From Phytophthora sp. 'mugwort' (lineage: Eukaryota > Oomycota > Peronosporomycetes > Peronosporales > Peronosporaceae), in NCBI GenBank assembly GCA_033558025.1, contig JAUCEF010000011.1:1984001-2048000 (forward strand): a DNA stretch of 64,000 nt, written 5' to 3'. Every line of letters starts with the position of its first letter. Position 1 is the stretch's first letter. Positions 22,500-33,648 of this stretch are shown here, in pieces. The notes below the pieces were generated by a model. That model had not been told where the DNA came from and did not search any database. It was given only the letters and a program-made list of their open reading frames with translations. A program made the translations under genes and the position numbers.

Positions 22500-23110
22500 T
22501 GCAGAACACGGTATAGGCAGACGTAGGGAATCAAATCAACCATTTACGAATGGAAAAATGCATGCGTACTAACAAGCTGCACGATAGTGCGTCGAATTAC
22601 ATTTTCGGTGACTTATTTGCGGTAGTTTCATCGAGAAGCGAGGCCTTCGAAATTATTCCGAAAAGGTCAGCGGTATTGTTGACTAAACGGTTCATAAGAG
22701 CCAGAATGACTTATGCAAGGTCTTGGCCTCGCCAATTAGTTGCACAAATACAGCGAGGAATCCGCTGATATGGCCCAGTCGCGGTACAAACTCCAAAACC
22801 CACGATGAGGAATGGTATCCGGACACCAAGCGTCAAGATGGTTTTGAAGTGGTCAAGAGCAGCCTCTTCGTGTACTGATCCTGGCGGCTAGATTCCAGCG
22901 TCCATTCAGTGTCATCTGTAACATGTCGGACTGCGACATCGGCAGCGCACTGCTACAATATATGCCGAAGGGTATGAACGCGCGACTGCGTTTGGATCTC
23001 GCATCTTACGAATGAAGAAAATGCCCATTTCGCGGCAACGAACTTACACAATTCATCGAGTCGCTTATAAAGCTCACGATTTGTTTTAGGCGATTGCAAG
23101 ATTACAAAGG
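22500..23110 (+). pseudogene. Gypsy-type pol fragment (RT end/RNase H)
   Basis: At about 22880-23040 the plus strand reads RFQRPFSVICNMSDCDIGSALLQ and then ERATAFGSRILR, a degraded form of the Ty3/Gypsy RNase H start (D-S-D-x-x-I-G-x-x-L-Q, then F-x-S-R-x-L). The first catalytic Asp is replaced by Asn. Upstream frames are compatible with the RT thumb but unclear. Confidence 0.6.
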
Positions 23111-24540
23111 CAAGTCGAGTGGGCTCGATGGTATTTCATCGGAGTGTTATCAATAATTTCCTTAGGGCGTGTTCGATATTTATTTTCGTGTAAGGCTGCT
23201 TAAAAGCTTCATTGACAGATATTAGAGTAGCCATCGCAAATTTTGTATTCGATGAAGAATGGATATTCCCAGATTTAGTAGTTTTAATGTCATTACTGTG
23301 GGGCTTGTGGGCGCGCGGGACAAGTTTGAAGTGGCAATAGTTGAAGAGGAAAGATGGGACGACGACGATGAGGAAATCGCCACGTGCTCCTCCACAAGTG
23401 ATCACAGGCGATAATCCAGACAAGAGCATGGTGCACACGAGGCGCCAGCCGCCCGTACCGCAGCGAGTTCCCCGCCTCCCCCAAGCTTGACCGAATAAAT
23501 CCGTTTTTTTCGATTAAATCTACTCGAACGCGCATCCGCAGCTCCTCAGAGAGAACTCGAATAGATTTGGCGCTTTGACCAACTGGTCAGACGTTTCGAC
23601 CTCTACATTGACGATGCTACGCGAATTAAGCACGATTTGCTTGCAGTTACACTCAAGTGGTTCGGAATGGGAAGTGTTGTTCGCGCGAGTTGTTCGCTGT
23701 TACACATAATAGCACGAAACAGAAAGATTTGTTCGCCAACAAGAGACGAAGTTCCAGCTTGCCTTGTTAACATACCGTGTGGACGGTATAGTCGCGCTTA
23801 CAAGAGCCTTATCGCACCTTATCCGATTAAATAAATAAAAAATATGTCTCAACTTGCATGTCTTCGAAGAAGAGCGCGTGCTGGTGGTGAGGAAGCCCTC
23901 CTCGGCGATGCGTTGGCATCCGCGCACCTGCGGTGTGTATTTCTTGTAGCTGCTTGTTTTAACATCGTGCAAGATGAGAAGTGATGGCGATGGATGAGCG
24001 AGCACAGCACACGGGCCGAAAGATTCATTTCCAGTAAGGGAAATAATCAGTTAAGGGCCGCTGAAGCATAGTTTTTTTTCTGTTGGGCTTATGCACCGAA
24101 CGCCATTAGTGAAAGCACAAAGCACAAAATAATGACAGGTTTGAGATGCCAGTGATCTTCGCTATTTTTTTTAACAAAATTACGGTTTCCCACCAGTAAT
24201 AACGAAGAAACAATCTGCCGCCAAAGTTGGAACCTAAATTTTAATTGCTATCAGTTGTGGGCCGCTTTTAATCTTGATTTGATTAACACTCTTAACAGCT
24301 GGAGGCAGCGCAAGAAGGCTGCCGCTATGGGATACGCTTACTACAAAATCGCATAATTTTGATCTATCATAAATCAACACAAGCTATTACGTCACAAAGC
24401 TAAGGCCAGAGCCATTTGCAGGATCAAGGCGAGACCGCAACTGGTAAGCACAATGTTGGAGGGCTGTCGTTTGCTACGCCTAATGCTCCAATGCGTTACG
24501 CTTGCAGATGAAGCCGTTGATGGGGTGTTCGGCTGCTAGC
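23111..24540. other. no recognisable gene
   Basis: Short frames at 23136-23438 and 23700-24005 (minus) have no identifiable motif. Confidence 0.4.
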
Positions 24541-24750
24541 CATGCTGCTCCACATGCTGCTCATTGTGTTGATCGGGCTGCTAGCCATGCTGCAAGGCCC
24601 GCGATCACAGCCAAGTTACTCAAGAATCAGTAGCGCGAGGTGCGTGGGTGGGATCAGGCTCCCCCTGCTGCTCTCGTGCTGCTCCCCGTGCTGCGCGCTG
24701 TACTGCTCGCTGTGCTGCTCCCCGTGTTGCGCGACGTGGTTGGAACCGTC
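24541..24750 (+). repeat. CTGCTC/GTGCTG-rich low-complexity tract
   Basis: Imperfect short units such as CATGCTGCTC and CTGCTCCCCGTGCTGCGCG recur. They open several frames at once, as repeats do, so the frames here are not taken as genes. Confidence 0.6.
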
Positions 24751-24922
24751 AGGACGGCTAGCTGTCGTACAGCCGAGCAGATCCTCGTCGTGCAGCCAGA
24801 CGAGGCACAGCAGCAGTGGGCTTGGGTACCATGGCAGGACAAAGAGCAGGCATGGAGCAGCTACCATTGTTCATGGAGCACGACATCGGCATCGCCACAA
24901 AGACGGTTTAACTTTGGTAAGC

Positions 24923-24949
<27 letters not shown>
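24923..24949. repeat. AT dinucleotide microsatellite
   Basis: About thirteen uninterrupted AT units. Confidence 0.9.
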
Positions 24950-24955
<6 letters not shown>

Positions 24956-25108
24956 GTTCGCAAGGAGCTGTATTCGTGGCTAAGTCCGTGGCTTTGGTTC
25001 GCAACAGATCAACAAAACCTACAATGTCAATGACTTCCAAGTTTGATACCTGGCGTGGTGTAACGCCAGTTGCTGCTTCGGCACAAGTCGTGCTCGCGGT
25101 ACCCCCGT

Positions 25109-26524
25109 TCAGGTCCACAATCTGTTCAGCCTTGGAGATCGCTGGTGACGAGCTGCTCGTGGACACCGCCGTTTGGAGGACTTGGTTGGACTTTTGTGCT
25201 GCGCATGGGCAGCTTCTTGAAGAACTTCGTGGGTCAGCAGCCGCCCGCTAACGCGAACTCGTTTTTGTTTGGCTGTCTTCTTAGGCGGCGCACGCAACGT
25301 GAGAACCTCGGCTGCGACAGTTGACTTCATTTGAAGTCACGAAGCAAGATGGGCGTGTCTTGGGGCCCCATTTCGATTATAGTTTTGAAGGAGAGCAGAC
25401 ATGTTGACAAGCGAAGAGGAAAAATACCACAAGCTCGAAACCCAACCTTCACATTCCTGCCAATCTTACTTATACTCCATGCCATGCGTGCCAGTTTGAT
25501 TGCAGTTGCCTTGTCGATCGAGTAACAGCCGTGGTCGTCCTCCTCGACCAGCTCCTTGATCAACTTGCACAACCTTACCTTCAACGTGCCAAACACAGCA
25601 ACGTCAGGTGGTTGCAACAAATGCGTGGCATTTGGGGGGAGCAGAACGAGCAAGATGTTCACTCGTTCTGCCGCATCAATTACGCCCGCAGATACTGTGA
25701 GCTGCAACTATCGAGCACTAACAAAACTTGCCGCTTGACTGATGCTGGCACCGATGCTGCGAAAAACATTAACCACTGCTGGAACAAGTACGTATTGATA
25801 AACTCGACGGGGATGTGGTGACTGCCGCACAAGGGACACCACAGTCTTCCAAGATGTCCCAATCAACTGTCTTTCCAGGGAGAATATAGGCAGGAGGAAC
25901 TACGAATCCAGCAGCACTACCGCACGCAACGATGGAGAGATGGAAATCCACGGAGGGGTCCGTGCACCATACTTTTGTTGATCCGCGAATCGCCACAACT
26001 TTCCGGGATTTTTCCTCGTCTTTCATCCATATTAAAAATCTGAGAGCTGTCCAGACGCAGCTCGATGATGAGCTTTGCCAGCGTGTTAAATAACACAGTC
26101 AAATCTTCGATGACAACACAATTGCGCTTAAGCGATAGTGCTTGTGCCATATGAGTAGTCAGTTGCGGATGACGGTTGACAAAGCGCTGGTACCAGCCAC
26201 TGCTGAGACCAGATCCAGTAACGAGAAGCGAAATCTCGTTCGCTTCTTGAGTATTACAGAGCGGTCAACCGGGTGCCCGATGAGTTGACGACCAACAATC
26301 CACTCGTATAAGTGGCGTTCCGCTTCAGCAGGCAATCGGGGTGTTGCTCCAGGTCGCCGTGGCTCTAGCGACCCTGTTCTCTCTTGCTTCGTTAACCACT
26401 TTCAAATGGTCCGCTCTAGAATTCCCCACTCAGCAGCAACCACTGCAACGGGAGCGCCAGCTCGCACACGAGCGACGACAATTGTTTTGGTCTTCGTTGT
26501 GTAGCTTGGCCGGTTCTTAGTCAT
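25109..26524 (-). pseudogene. pogo/Tigger-like DDE transposase pseudogene
   Basis: The minus strand starts at 26524 with a helix-turn-helix region (ARVRAGAPVAVVAAEWGI) interrupted by a stop. It goes on through FNMDE (about 26030), PPAYILPGKTVDWD, LLVLDSCSSQYL (catalytic Asp) and PPNATHLLQPPDVAVFGTLK, the hallmark of the pogo/CENP-B DDE domain. Its C-terminal tail (KKTAKQKRVRVSGRLLTHE) lies in another frame. Several frameshifts make it inactive. Confidence 0.85.
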
Positions 26525-27226
26525 GGCGATGGCTTTGGCTAGGTTGCAGGATGGATCTAGCGCTAGGGTGTAGCTGCTCGACTCATACTGCTCGACTCAT
26601 GTCCATAGCAGTTGATTGGACGTAGTGGCGCTATGGTATGATTGGTGCGGGCGAGGAGAAACTGCCCTGCACTTTTGGCGCCAACAATTCCCGCCATTTC
26701 AAAGTCGGGGTATACCTTGAGAGGTTTCGCATTTAGCGATTATTTACCAATACAATGACGTTTTTTTAAGAGACATGCTACCATTGAGTAAGACCCACCC
26801 CGGCCCGCGACCCTTAACTGAACAACACTTGCGATAGCGCGGGACGGGTTGTCTGGAAGGTGTTAGACTGTATAACTGGTAAGAAGGGGGTTAGAGGAGG
26901 GTTTCGCTGAGTTAGATAAGCAAGCTCTCCTCACTTTGGATTTTGCTTAAAACACGGTAGGTAACAACTTCTGGGAGCGCAGCCAGCTCCCTCATGTGTC
27001 TTTCAATCGGCTAAGTATTAACCTGCAGCTTGGACGAACTGAAAATTCAGCATGCTTTATGCTGTCGGATCATGTACCAAATCATCCGAAATCGGCTTGC
27101 TAAAACGACCAATACCAGTTGATCTCATCTGAAATGAGTCGCAGCCTGAAATTCAGTTGGTTCTCAGCGCATTATGAACAGTTCAAATCGTCACTTTGAT
27201 TTTGTCTTGCATGAAACAGAGTTAAA
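26525..27226. other. intergenic stretch, no gene seen
   Basis: A short tandem duplication of CTGCTCGACTCAT lies near 26575-26600, close to the pogo end. The rest is anonymous and includes the 3' flank of the START-like gene. Confidence 0.45.
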
Positions 27227-28981
27227 CTATACAGATACGTGTGCACGACCGTGGTCGTGGCCTCCGCAAGGGATGCTGGTCTCGTCGCTTGCGCAGCAAC
27301 AATTCGTCGTGTTACCCGTACACGAGCATCCCGCATCGCTGTGCTGCAAAACGCGATCCACAACGAGTTTCTTCATGTTGTCGTGCGAACGAAACATATT
27401 GAGAAAGAAGCGATCTTGCTGGTTTTGGGAGACCTTGTGCGGGTACATGTGAAGTTTGGCCATCATGTACCGCTTCATCACCACGAACTTGCTGCCGTCA
27501 ACATCTTCGTGGGCAGTGAGTACTATGCCATTCGACATATCTTTCCGGATGCGGCTAGACCCGTCATACGGATGCAACTCGTCTTGGTCAACGTAGTCCG
27601 TCGCTAGCACTGCTGAGTTGTCCCCGAAGCGACAATAAAAAACATCGTTGGACTCCATATCCGGCATCTTTGCCAATCGGCAGCATGTTTGTTTCGGTGT
27701 CGCGATAATACGCTGGTGCATATAGTTGCACTTGAGGGTGCCAGTCGACTAAGCGCAACGCAGAAATAAAGGTTAGTGGATATGAACAGGTCCAGGGCAT
27801 CAACCGTGTGATGGTACTGTTTTGCGTGACATACCTCTCGACGAGCCGTGATTCCTATCGCCTCATTCAAGGACGCGTCTTTTTCGGTGAGCTGGTTGTA
27901 TATACCGCGCGCTACCTGGTAGATGCTGACGCCGTCGTATCTGGAAATTGTAAAATTGACGCAGTAGTGTTTGCCAAACTTGTCAAACATATCTGAGAAC
28001 TCGTGGGGCTTGCTGCAGTCCATGCCCTTTGTCTTTTGCTCAATGAACTTGTACGTCATATCCAACTTCTCCTTACGAAGCGAAAGAATTGTCTTCCTCC
28101 GCTCGTCTAAGTCCTTGCCAAGCCGAATATACGACTCCAACGGCGTCATCAGTGACATTCGCTTCACAACACCCCCAAAAAAACTTAGCCATGAGAGCAT
28201 TCCAGATAATTTGACTCAATCTTCTTACCAAGTCGTTCACAGGCGCAAACGCCAGCAGGGCCTTGAAATTGTCCGCATACATTTTCTGCTGCATGGCGAG
28301 TCCACTCAAAAGTTGGTTGTTCTCCTGGCTCTTTAGCAGCATTGTCAACTCGACTGCGGTATTTCGCCCGGCCCGTCTTCGGTTCTTGACACTTTTGCGT
28401 TGCGGTCGCTCCTTCTTCTGCTTGAATTCCAAGAACTCCTTCTGCGCCGTCAAATACTTTACCTCTCTCCTCCACAGCTCCGTTTCCTCGTCCTCATGGT
28501 CACGACGAGCTGATCCCTCCGACTCATCCGATGATGACGAATCATAGTGTGTCAGCTTCAACGGAGACGTCGGCGGTTGAGTCAACTGATGTAAAAGCGA
28601 TGGACTCGCCGCCTCTTCGTCCGTTGTGCAGGACGGCGACGGAGAGTCTGGCAGCACATCAAGCCACGAGTTGGCGTGTGGACTCATAGGAAGCATCATG
28701 TCCAGGTCTGGCAGGTTGATTGCGTCATCACGTTGATCCATGTCCTTTAGAAACAGCTCGTCTTCGAGTAGAAATTCCCCCAGCTTGGGGGACGAAGCGG
28801 GGGACGTGGTGGGCAAGCTCGTGCCGTCGCTCTTGGACCAATCTGGGAGCAGCTGCCACTCCTGAGGGGACGTGGAAGGCGTTGGCAAGACACCTGAGAT
28901 GCTGCCGGCATCGTCGTCATCGTCCAGCAGCTGCAGCATGTCATAGTCGCGCACCAGATCAGTAGGAAGCTCTACGCCCAT
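27227..28981 (-). CDS. START-like protein, subfamily B, three exons
   Basis: Exons are 28981-28229 (251 codons), 28161-27835 (109 codons) and 27748-27227 (173 codons plus stop), with introns of 67 and 86 bp, phase 0; the product is 533 residues. Both intron positions match those of the 10430-8671 gene. The N-terminus carries DLVRDYDMLQLLDDDDD, followed by a Ser/Pro-rich acidic region. Residues about 170-250 hold a basic helix (RPQRKSVKNRRRAGR) and APVNDL. The START-like part has LMTPLESYIRLGKDL, SDMFDKFGKHYC, TDYVDQDELHPYD and MYPHKVS. The C-terminal tail contains CSC and CCC clusters plus a His/Gly stretch, suggesting metal binding. The gene appears intact and has an Inr/FPR-like element upstream. 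Confidence 0.87.
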
Positions 28982-28992
28982 GGTGTCAGTGC

Positions 28993-29008
28993 GAATTGCA
29001 TTATGAGC
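28993..29008 (-). promoter_or_regulatory. Inr/FPR-like core promoter
   Basis: On the minus strand GCTCATAATGCAATTC matches the published oomycete initiator plus flanking promoter pattern (GCTCATTYYNCAWTTT) at most positions. It ends 11 bases before the ATG at 28981, closer than in the glucokinase genes, so the untranslated leader would be very short. Confidence 0.5.
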
Positions 29009-29501
29009 ACGTCAATCCTTTAAGTACCAAAACGCTCTGATTGGCTGAGAAAATCGCGAAAAATTGACCGACAGACGTTCAGTTTAATAAGTAGTAATAT
29101 ACCGTAATTTTAAAAAAATGTACAGTAGACGAATGAATGAGGCGTTGTGTTGAATCAAACTTGTTGATTTATCAGCTTAGCGGTTGCAACAGCTACTGCT
29201 TGCGTAAATCAATTGTACTGACAGACAACCACTCGTCATGATGAGCACGGACTGCTTTACAGCAGCTGCCACATAACTACCGGTAATGAATCGTTGAATG
29301 GCAAACGCACCTTTCTCATCCATGGCCCGGCTTCAACGGGGGACCACGACGTAACCCGGCAGGAAACTAACTGCTTGAGAGAAGAAGAAAAATGAAACCC
29401 GAAGAAATGCGCAGAATCGGGAGCATTGATTCCACGCTACAGGCCTTCGGTCGCCTATAACCTTGTGTCTCGAGAATGTTACGATTGATTCATGAAGTCG
29501 C
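29009..29501. other. intergenic stretch between two subfamily B genes
   Basis: No open frame of note. It contains the promoter side of the 28981 gene and the 3' flank of the 31495 gene. Confidence 0.4.
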
Positions 29502-31495
29502 TCAGTCCTCGCCAGCGCATGGACAACCCGTCTCGTTGCGCTGGAGGCGGTCGACGATAAGCGTTTTCATTGTGTCGTGGCACTTGGGCATACTGGCGAA
29601 GAAACGATCCTGTTGCTCTTGTGACACCTTGTGCGGGTACATGTGGTACTTGGCCATCAAGTAGCGCTTCATCACTACGAACTTCTTACCATCGGCATCG
29701 GTGTGCCCGGATAGAACCACGCCACTTGATACATCCTTGCGGATGCGGTTTGATGAGTCGTACGGGTGCAGGTCGTCCTGATCAATGTAATCTGTCGCTA
29801 GTACAGCCGAGTTGTCGCCGAACCGGCAATAGAAGATGGCGTTAGACTCCATGTCTGGCATCTTTTCGGAATGTGCGCCATCGCCCTCCCAGTCCATACT
29901 TGACACAATGCGCTGGTGCATGAAGTTACATTTAATCGTATCGAACGACTCGCGAATCGTAGTGCTTCCCATTGCGTTGTTTAGTGCCTCGTCTTTTCCC
30001 GCAATCTGTTCGTAAATTGCACGTCCGACTTGAAAAACACTGACGCCGTCATACTTGGAGATGGCGAAGTTCACGCAGTAGTGCTTGCCGAACTTCTCGA
30101 ACATATCTGAGAACTGGTAGGGCTGGTTGAAGTCCAAGCCCGCGGCCTTCTGCTCAATGAACTTGAACGTCATGTCGAGTTTTTCCTCACGCAAAGACAG
30201 AATAGTTTTTCTTCGTTCGTTAAAATCCTTACCGAGACGAATGTACGACTCCATGGGGGTCATCAGGGCCATACGCTGCTCATAAAAAGACAATATCAGT
30301 CAGAACCTAACTCACAGAGCAAGCTCGAGCATAAACCACTTACCACATCGTTCACGGGAGCAAACGCCAGCATGGCCTTGAAGTTGTCCTGGTAAACCTT
30401 TTGTTGAGTAACCAGCTCGTTCAAGAGCTCATTATCCTCCTGGCTCTTGGCAAGCAGCTTCGGTTGTTCAATATCACGAGAGCGACGCTGCTTAATGCTC
30501 TGTCTCGGAGGACGGCTCGACTTGGCGCGAGATTGCAGATAATCCTTCTGGGCATCCAGGTACTTGGCCTCCTTTTCAAGCAGGTCCATCTCGTCCTACT
30601 CGGCACAAAATGATACTTAGAACCCTGAACATAGAACACCAACAACAACAACATTTCTCAATCTATCACGTACTTCCATGCCTTCTTCCTCCATATTCTC
30701 GTCCTCACGAATCTCCATTTGCTCCCACTTCTTTGCAGTTTCTTCGGGCATGAAAGGAAGCGGTGATGCCGAGACACTGCCGTCGGTATGGCCGAGTGAC
30801 GACGTCTCGGACGACGTCGAGAGCACCGAATCTGTGTGCGGAAGTCTCGGAGGAGACATTGGGGGTAGTACGTGTCCCATTAGAGCCTCGTGATACTTCC
30901 TGGCTGCCTCTTCCTCACTGGTTTTCAGCTCATCGGCCAACAGCGGACCCTCAACGTCGAACTCGTCCACGTCGGTCTTGCACGGGGATCCGTCCATTGT
31001 GCTCGCACACGTGCTAGGCACGCTTGGACAGGGCGAGGCTAGCATGTCCAGGCCCGTGAAGGCGTCTAGGTCAATCGCACCATCACTCCGCTCGAGTGCC
31101 GTCTGATTCTTCTGATTCTCAGCAAAGTCTAACTTTACGACCTTCTCCATGTCGCGCAGAAACTGCTCGCCGTCCAATAAGAACTCGGCAAATTCGTCCT
31201 GAGTGTTGGTCTCGGCCTCTGGGGATTTTGTCGCTACTGCGGACGAGCAACCGGCGCCACCGGAGGCGCTGGCCGAGGACGCGCAAGAGGCGCTGGGGCC
31301 AGTCGCCGCCGCATCAGAGGAATTTGTGGAAATACTCACGCCCACCGAGCAGTTGGCCAGCATTTCCTCGACGTGCGATGAGGCCATCGGGGACGCGGGC
31401 ACGTCCAGGAAGCTGGCGGTGCCGCCGTCATCGCCGTCTACGAGCTGTAGCATGTCGTACTCGAGCACAAGGTCGTCCGGAAGTAGCGCTGCCAT
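29502..31495 (-). CDS. START-like protein, subfamily B, longest copy
   Basis: Exons are 31495-30674 (274 codons), 30595-30344 (84 codons) and 30275-29502 (257 codons plus stop), with introns of 78 and 68 bp, phase 0; the product is 615 residues. The start at 31495 fits both paralogues (DLVLEYDMLQLVDGDDGG close to Met). An in-frame ATG at 31753 would add 86 residues the others lack. A long Ser/Ala/Asp-rich acidic N-terminus is followed by a basic helix (RQSIKQRRSRD) and APVNDV. The START-like domain follows (LMTPMESYIRLGKDF, SDMFEKFGKHYC, TDYIDQDDLHPYD, MYPHKVS). Compared with its paralogues it has an extra intron in the N-terminal region and lacks the intron inside the START-like region. The tail is short (GCPCAGED). 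Its last acceptor is a GAGCAG tandem site. Confidence 0.87.
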
Positions 31496-32081
31496 TGTTC
31501 TTGTGTGTGTCTGTATCTGAGTGTCTGGGGTTCGGCTGTAGGCGACGTGGCCTGAGATAAAGCTGCTAAGGCTGGCGGACCGCTCCAAGTCGATTTGATT
31601 CTCAGCACTTGGTCTTCGTGGAGACCGTGACTGGGCTTTTGTAAGGTATTCTCGAAGATGGTGGAATGCACTGGCTGGTGCGGAGAACGGGCGTAGGATT
31701 GGTTGAAAGTTAGGTGATCTCGACGAATCAAAGACGATAGACAGATGCGACATGAATTCCCGAATAGGTTGCTCTGTTTCTCAATGCATTAAAATCGCTG
31801 TATAGGCGCCACCGGAATGAAACGAACGGGAGAGACCAACATCTAAGCGGACAAACAAGCATTCTTCAGCGTATTTTTATTGGTCAAATTAATGAGCATA
31901 ATCTTTCTGATTCTATCGCCATTTGTGGGTATTGTGTGGTGTACGTAGTGACTTCTGATTGGTCGGTACACTTCAAAGTGATCAGGAATAGGCTTGTCAA
32001 CATTTACAGTATCTCAACCTCAAGGTTGAGCTGAACGTTAAAACCGCTGGAAACAACACGGTGGGAACAAGGTGAGCTGCG
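31496..32081. other. upstream region, no separate gene seen
   Basis: An in-frame extension to 31753 is possible for the START-like gene but unsupported by paralogues. A small hairpin CTCAACCT/AGGTTGAG lies near 32013-32030. Confidence 0.4.
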
Positions 32082-32600
32082 TCTGGGAGTAAAGGTGGTG
32101 AAGTGGCTGAAGTTGCTGAGACCACGAGGAAGGCAACCAGGTGATGGATGTTGTGACCCCGGAGGGCAACCACGTGCAAGTTGTCGTTGAAAGCGAGCCG
32201 GTATGGCGAGAAGACGGTTCAGATCATTAACGAGCGCGGCGAAGTTACGTTTGAAGTTTGAAGTGTTCAAGGCCATCGAAACGGCTGAGGGCGTCAAGCT
32301 GGAGATCCAGACCGACGAAGGCTACGTGCCTGTTGTGGTGCCCGAGGTGCCTGAGGAGATCAAGCAGAAGGTTGCTTAAGAAGCGCCAGTTCTTGATGAG
32401 CCGGAGAATACGTTGCAGAGGAGCCTGTGCAACAGGTCGTGGGTGGTGACAACCGCCACGGGAACACGAGGAATTGGTCATTATGGGTGAGTTCCGCAGA
32501 GGGTCGAGGATATTGACGAAAGCGGCCACAAGACGGTGGAGGAGGTCAAGGTATCGAGACCGTGTGCGGCGAAAAGAAGCGTGTGCTTCCTGAAGTCGAG
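32082..32600 (+). pseudogene. frameshifted relic of a charged protein gene
   Basis: Three frames in turn give long runs with protein-like composition: GNHVQVVVESEPVW, KTVQIINERGEVTFEV and FKAIETAEGVKLEIQ, the last continuing through YVPVVVPEVPEEIKQKVA to a stop. Each frame change comes after one or two bases. The family is not recognised. The pattern fits a recently broken gene or gene fragment with Val/Glu-rich repeats. Confidence 0.35.
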
Positions 32601-32669
32601 ACCCCGTGGTTGTGCCTTAGGGCCTGACCCTTAGGTGCCGGAGGCAGCTGCAGACGGCCATGAGTAGCG

Positions 32670-32842
32670 TGACAAGACTGTGCAAGCGTATGTTTTTCGT
32701 TATTATAGGGCCAGCGTAATTCGCGCACGAGACTTACATCCATCTGACAATGCTTCGCAGTTACCGTATTAACCGCTGAAAAGAACGCTCGTTCAGCTGG
32801 CACCGATGTAGCGACGCACCCCAGCCACTTTCTCGTGAGCAA
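32670..32842 (-). pseudogene. hAT C-terminal dimerisation fragment
   Basis: The minus strand reads WLGCVATSVPAERAFFSA, followed by NTVTAKHCQMDVSLVREL and an NNEKH end, the typical C-terminal hAT motif (P-A-T-S-x-P-x-E-R-x-F-S-x-A). The rest of the transposase is not present next to it. Confidence 0.75.
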
Positions 32843-32849
32843 GACTAGT

Positions 32850-33648
32850 TACAGATAGTTATGGCCATTAACAGACCACCAAACAAGCGGGTCATGTCGC
32901 GAGGCGTCCATGGTGGTGTTGCTACAATGCAGGGAAGCTATGATCCGAAATAAATGGTGAAATTCAGAAGCGACAAGTGAAGTGCATCAATATTTCTGGA
33001 CCGGAGCATTGGCGGTTGATAAACGTTGAGCCTCTTCTCAACCTAAACCTCAACGTATCTGTTTATTTCCGTTTAACTGACTTTGAGCACATGAACGTTG
33101 GGATCCATCCCTAATCAGGAGTGAGCGAGCTGCTGCGCTGTGTACGTCTGCTGTTTCACGAATGTTTATCGATTGACGCGTAGCACTATACGCTTACGGT
33201 TTACCATTCATAGCTATGCCCCAAGCCCGGTTTTTAGCGGGCTTGAGGCATAGGTATGAACTGGTCCCAAAACTAGAGGATATTGGGTGGAATGAAGGTG
33301 TTAGGCGCTGCCGTCCTAGCGTTTTCAGAAGTTGCTCTAGTCGCGGGATGCACGCGTTCAAGTCTTCACAGAAAAATCTCCGCCGGGGTCCGTCAACCGC
33401 ATGTGGGTGCAGCTCCAATCTGTCGACCAAAGTAGACAGACGACCGCACTAGATGTACAAGGAGACCAGACAACACCTCACCCAAATTAGATACCCAAAA
33501 CTCAAGATGGCAGCGTTATTATTAGTGCTACCCCAGCACAAGCAAAGCTTCGCGAACGCGTAGTAGTGCCACAATCTTCGTCACACAGCACATCACAGTA
33601 CACAAACGGGGTGAACGACCTCCTCCCGTAGCAACTTTCCCGCACGAG
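32850..33648. other. intergenic stretch with one hairpin, no gene seen
   Basis: Apart from the inverted repeat at 33214-33253 there is no recognised structure. The last 150 bases are the likely promoter and leader of the MHYT gene. Confidence 0.45.
33214..33253. repeat. hairpin, 16-bp arms, 8-nt loop
   Basis: CTATGCCCCAAGCCCG pairs with CGGGCTTGAGGCATAG with one mismatch; the loop is GTTTTTAG. If transcribed left to right it would be a stable stem-loop. Confidence 0.75.

Noticed and set aside
24542..25033. 163-codon plus-strand frame
   Set aside because: It arises from the CTGCTC low-complexity and AT microsatellite tracts.
29502..31753. Upstream ATG at 31753 for the longest START-like gene
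   Set aside because: The 86 added residues have no counterpart in the two paralogues, which begin right before the conserved DLV...LQLL motif.
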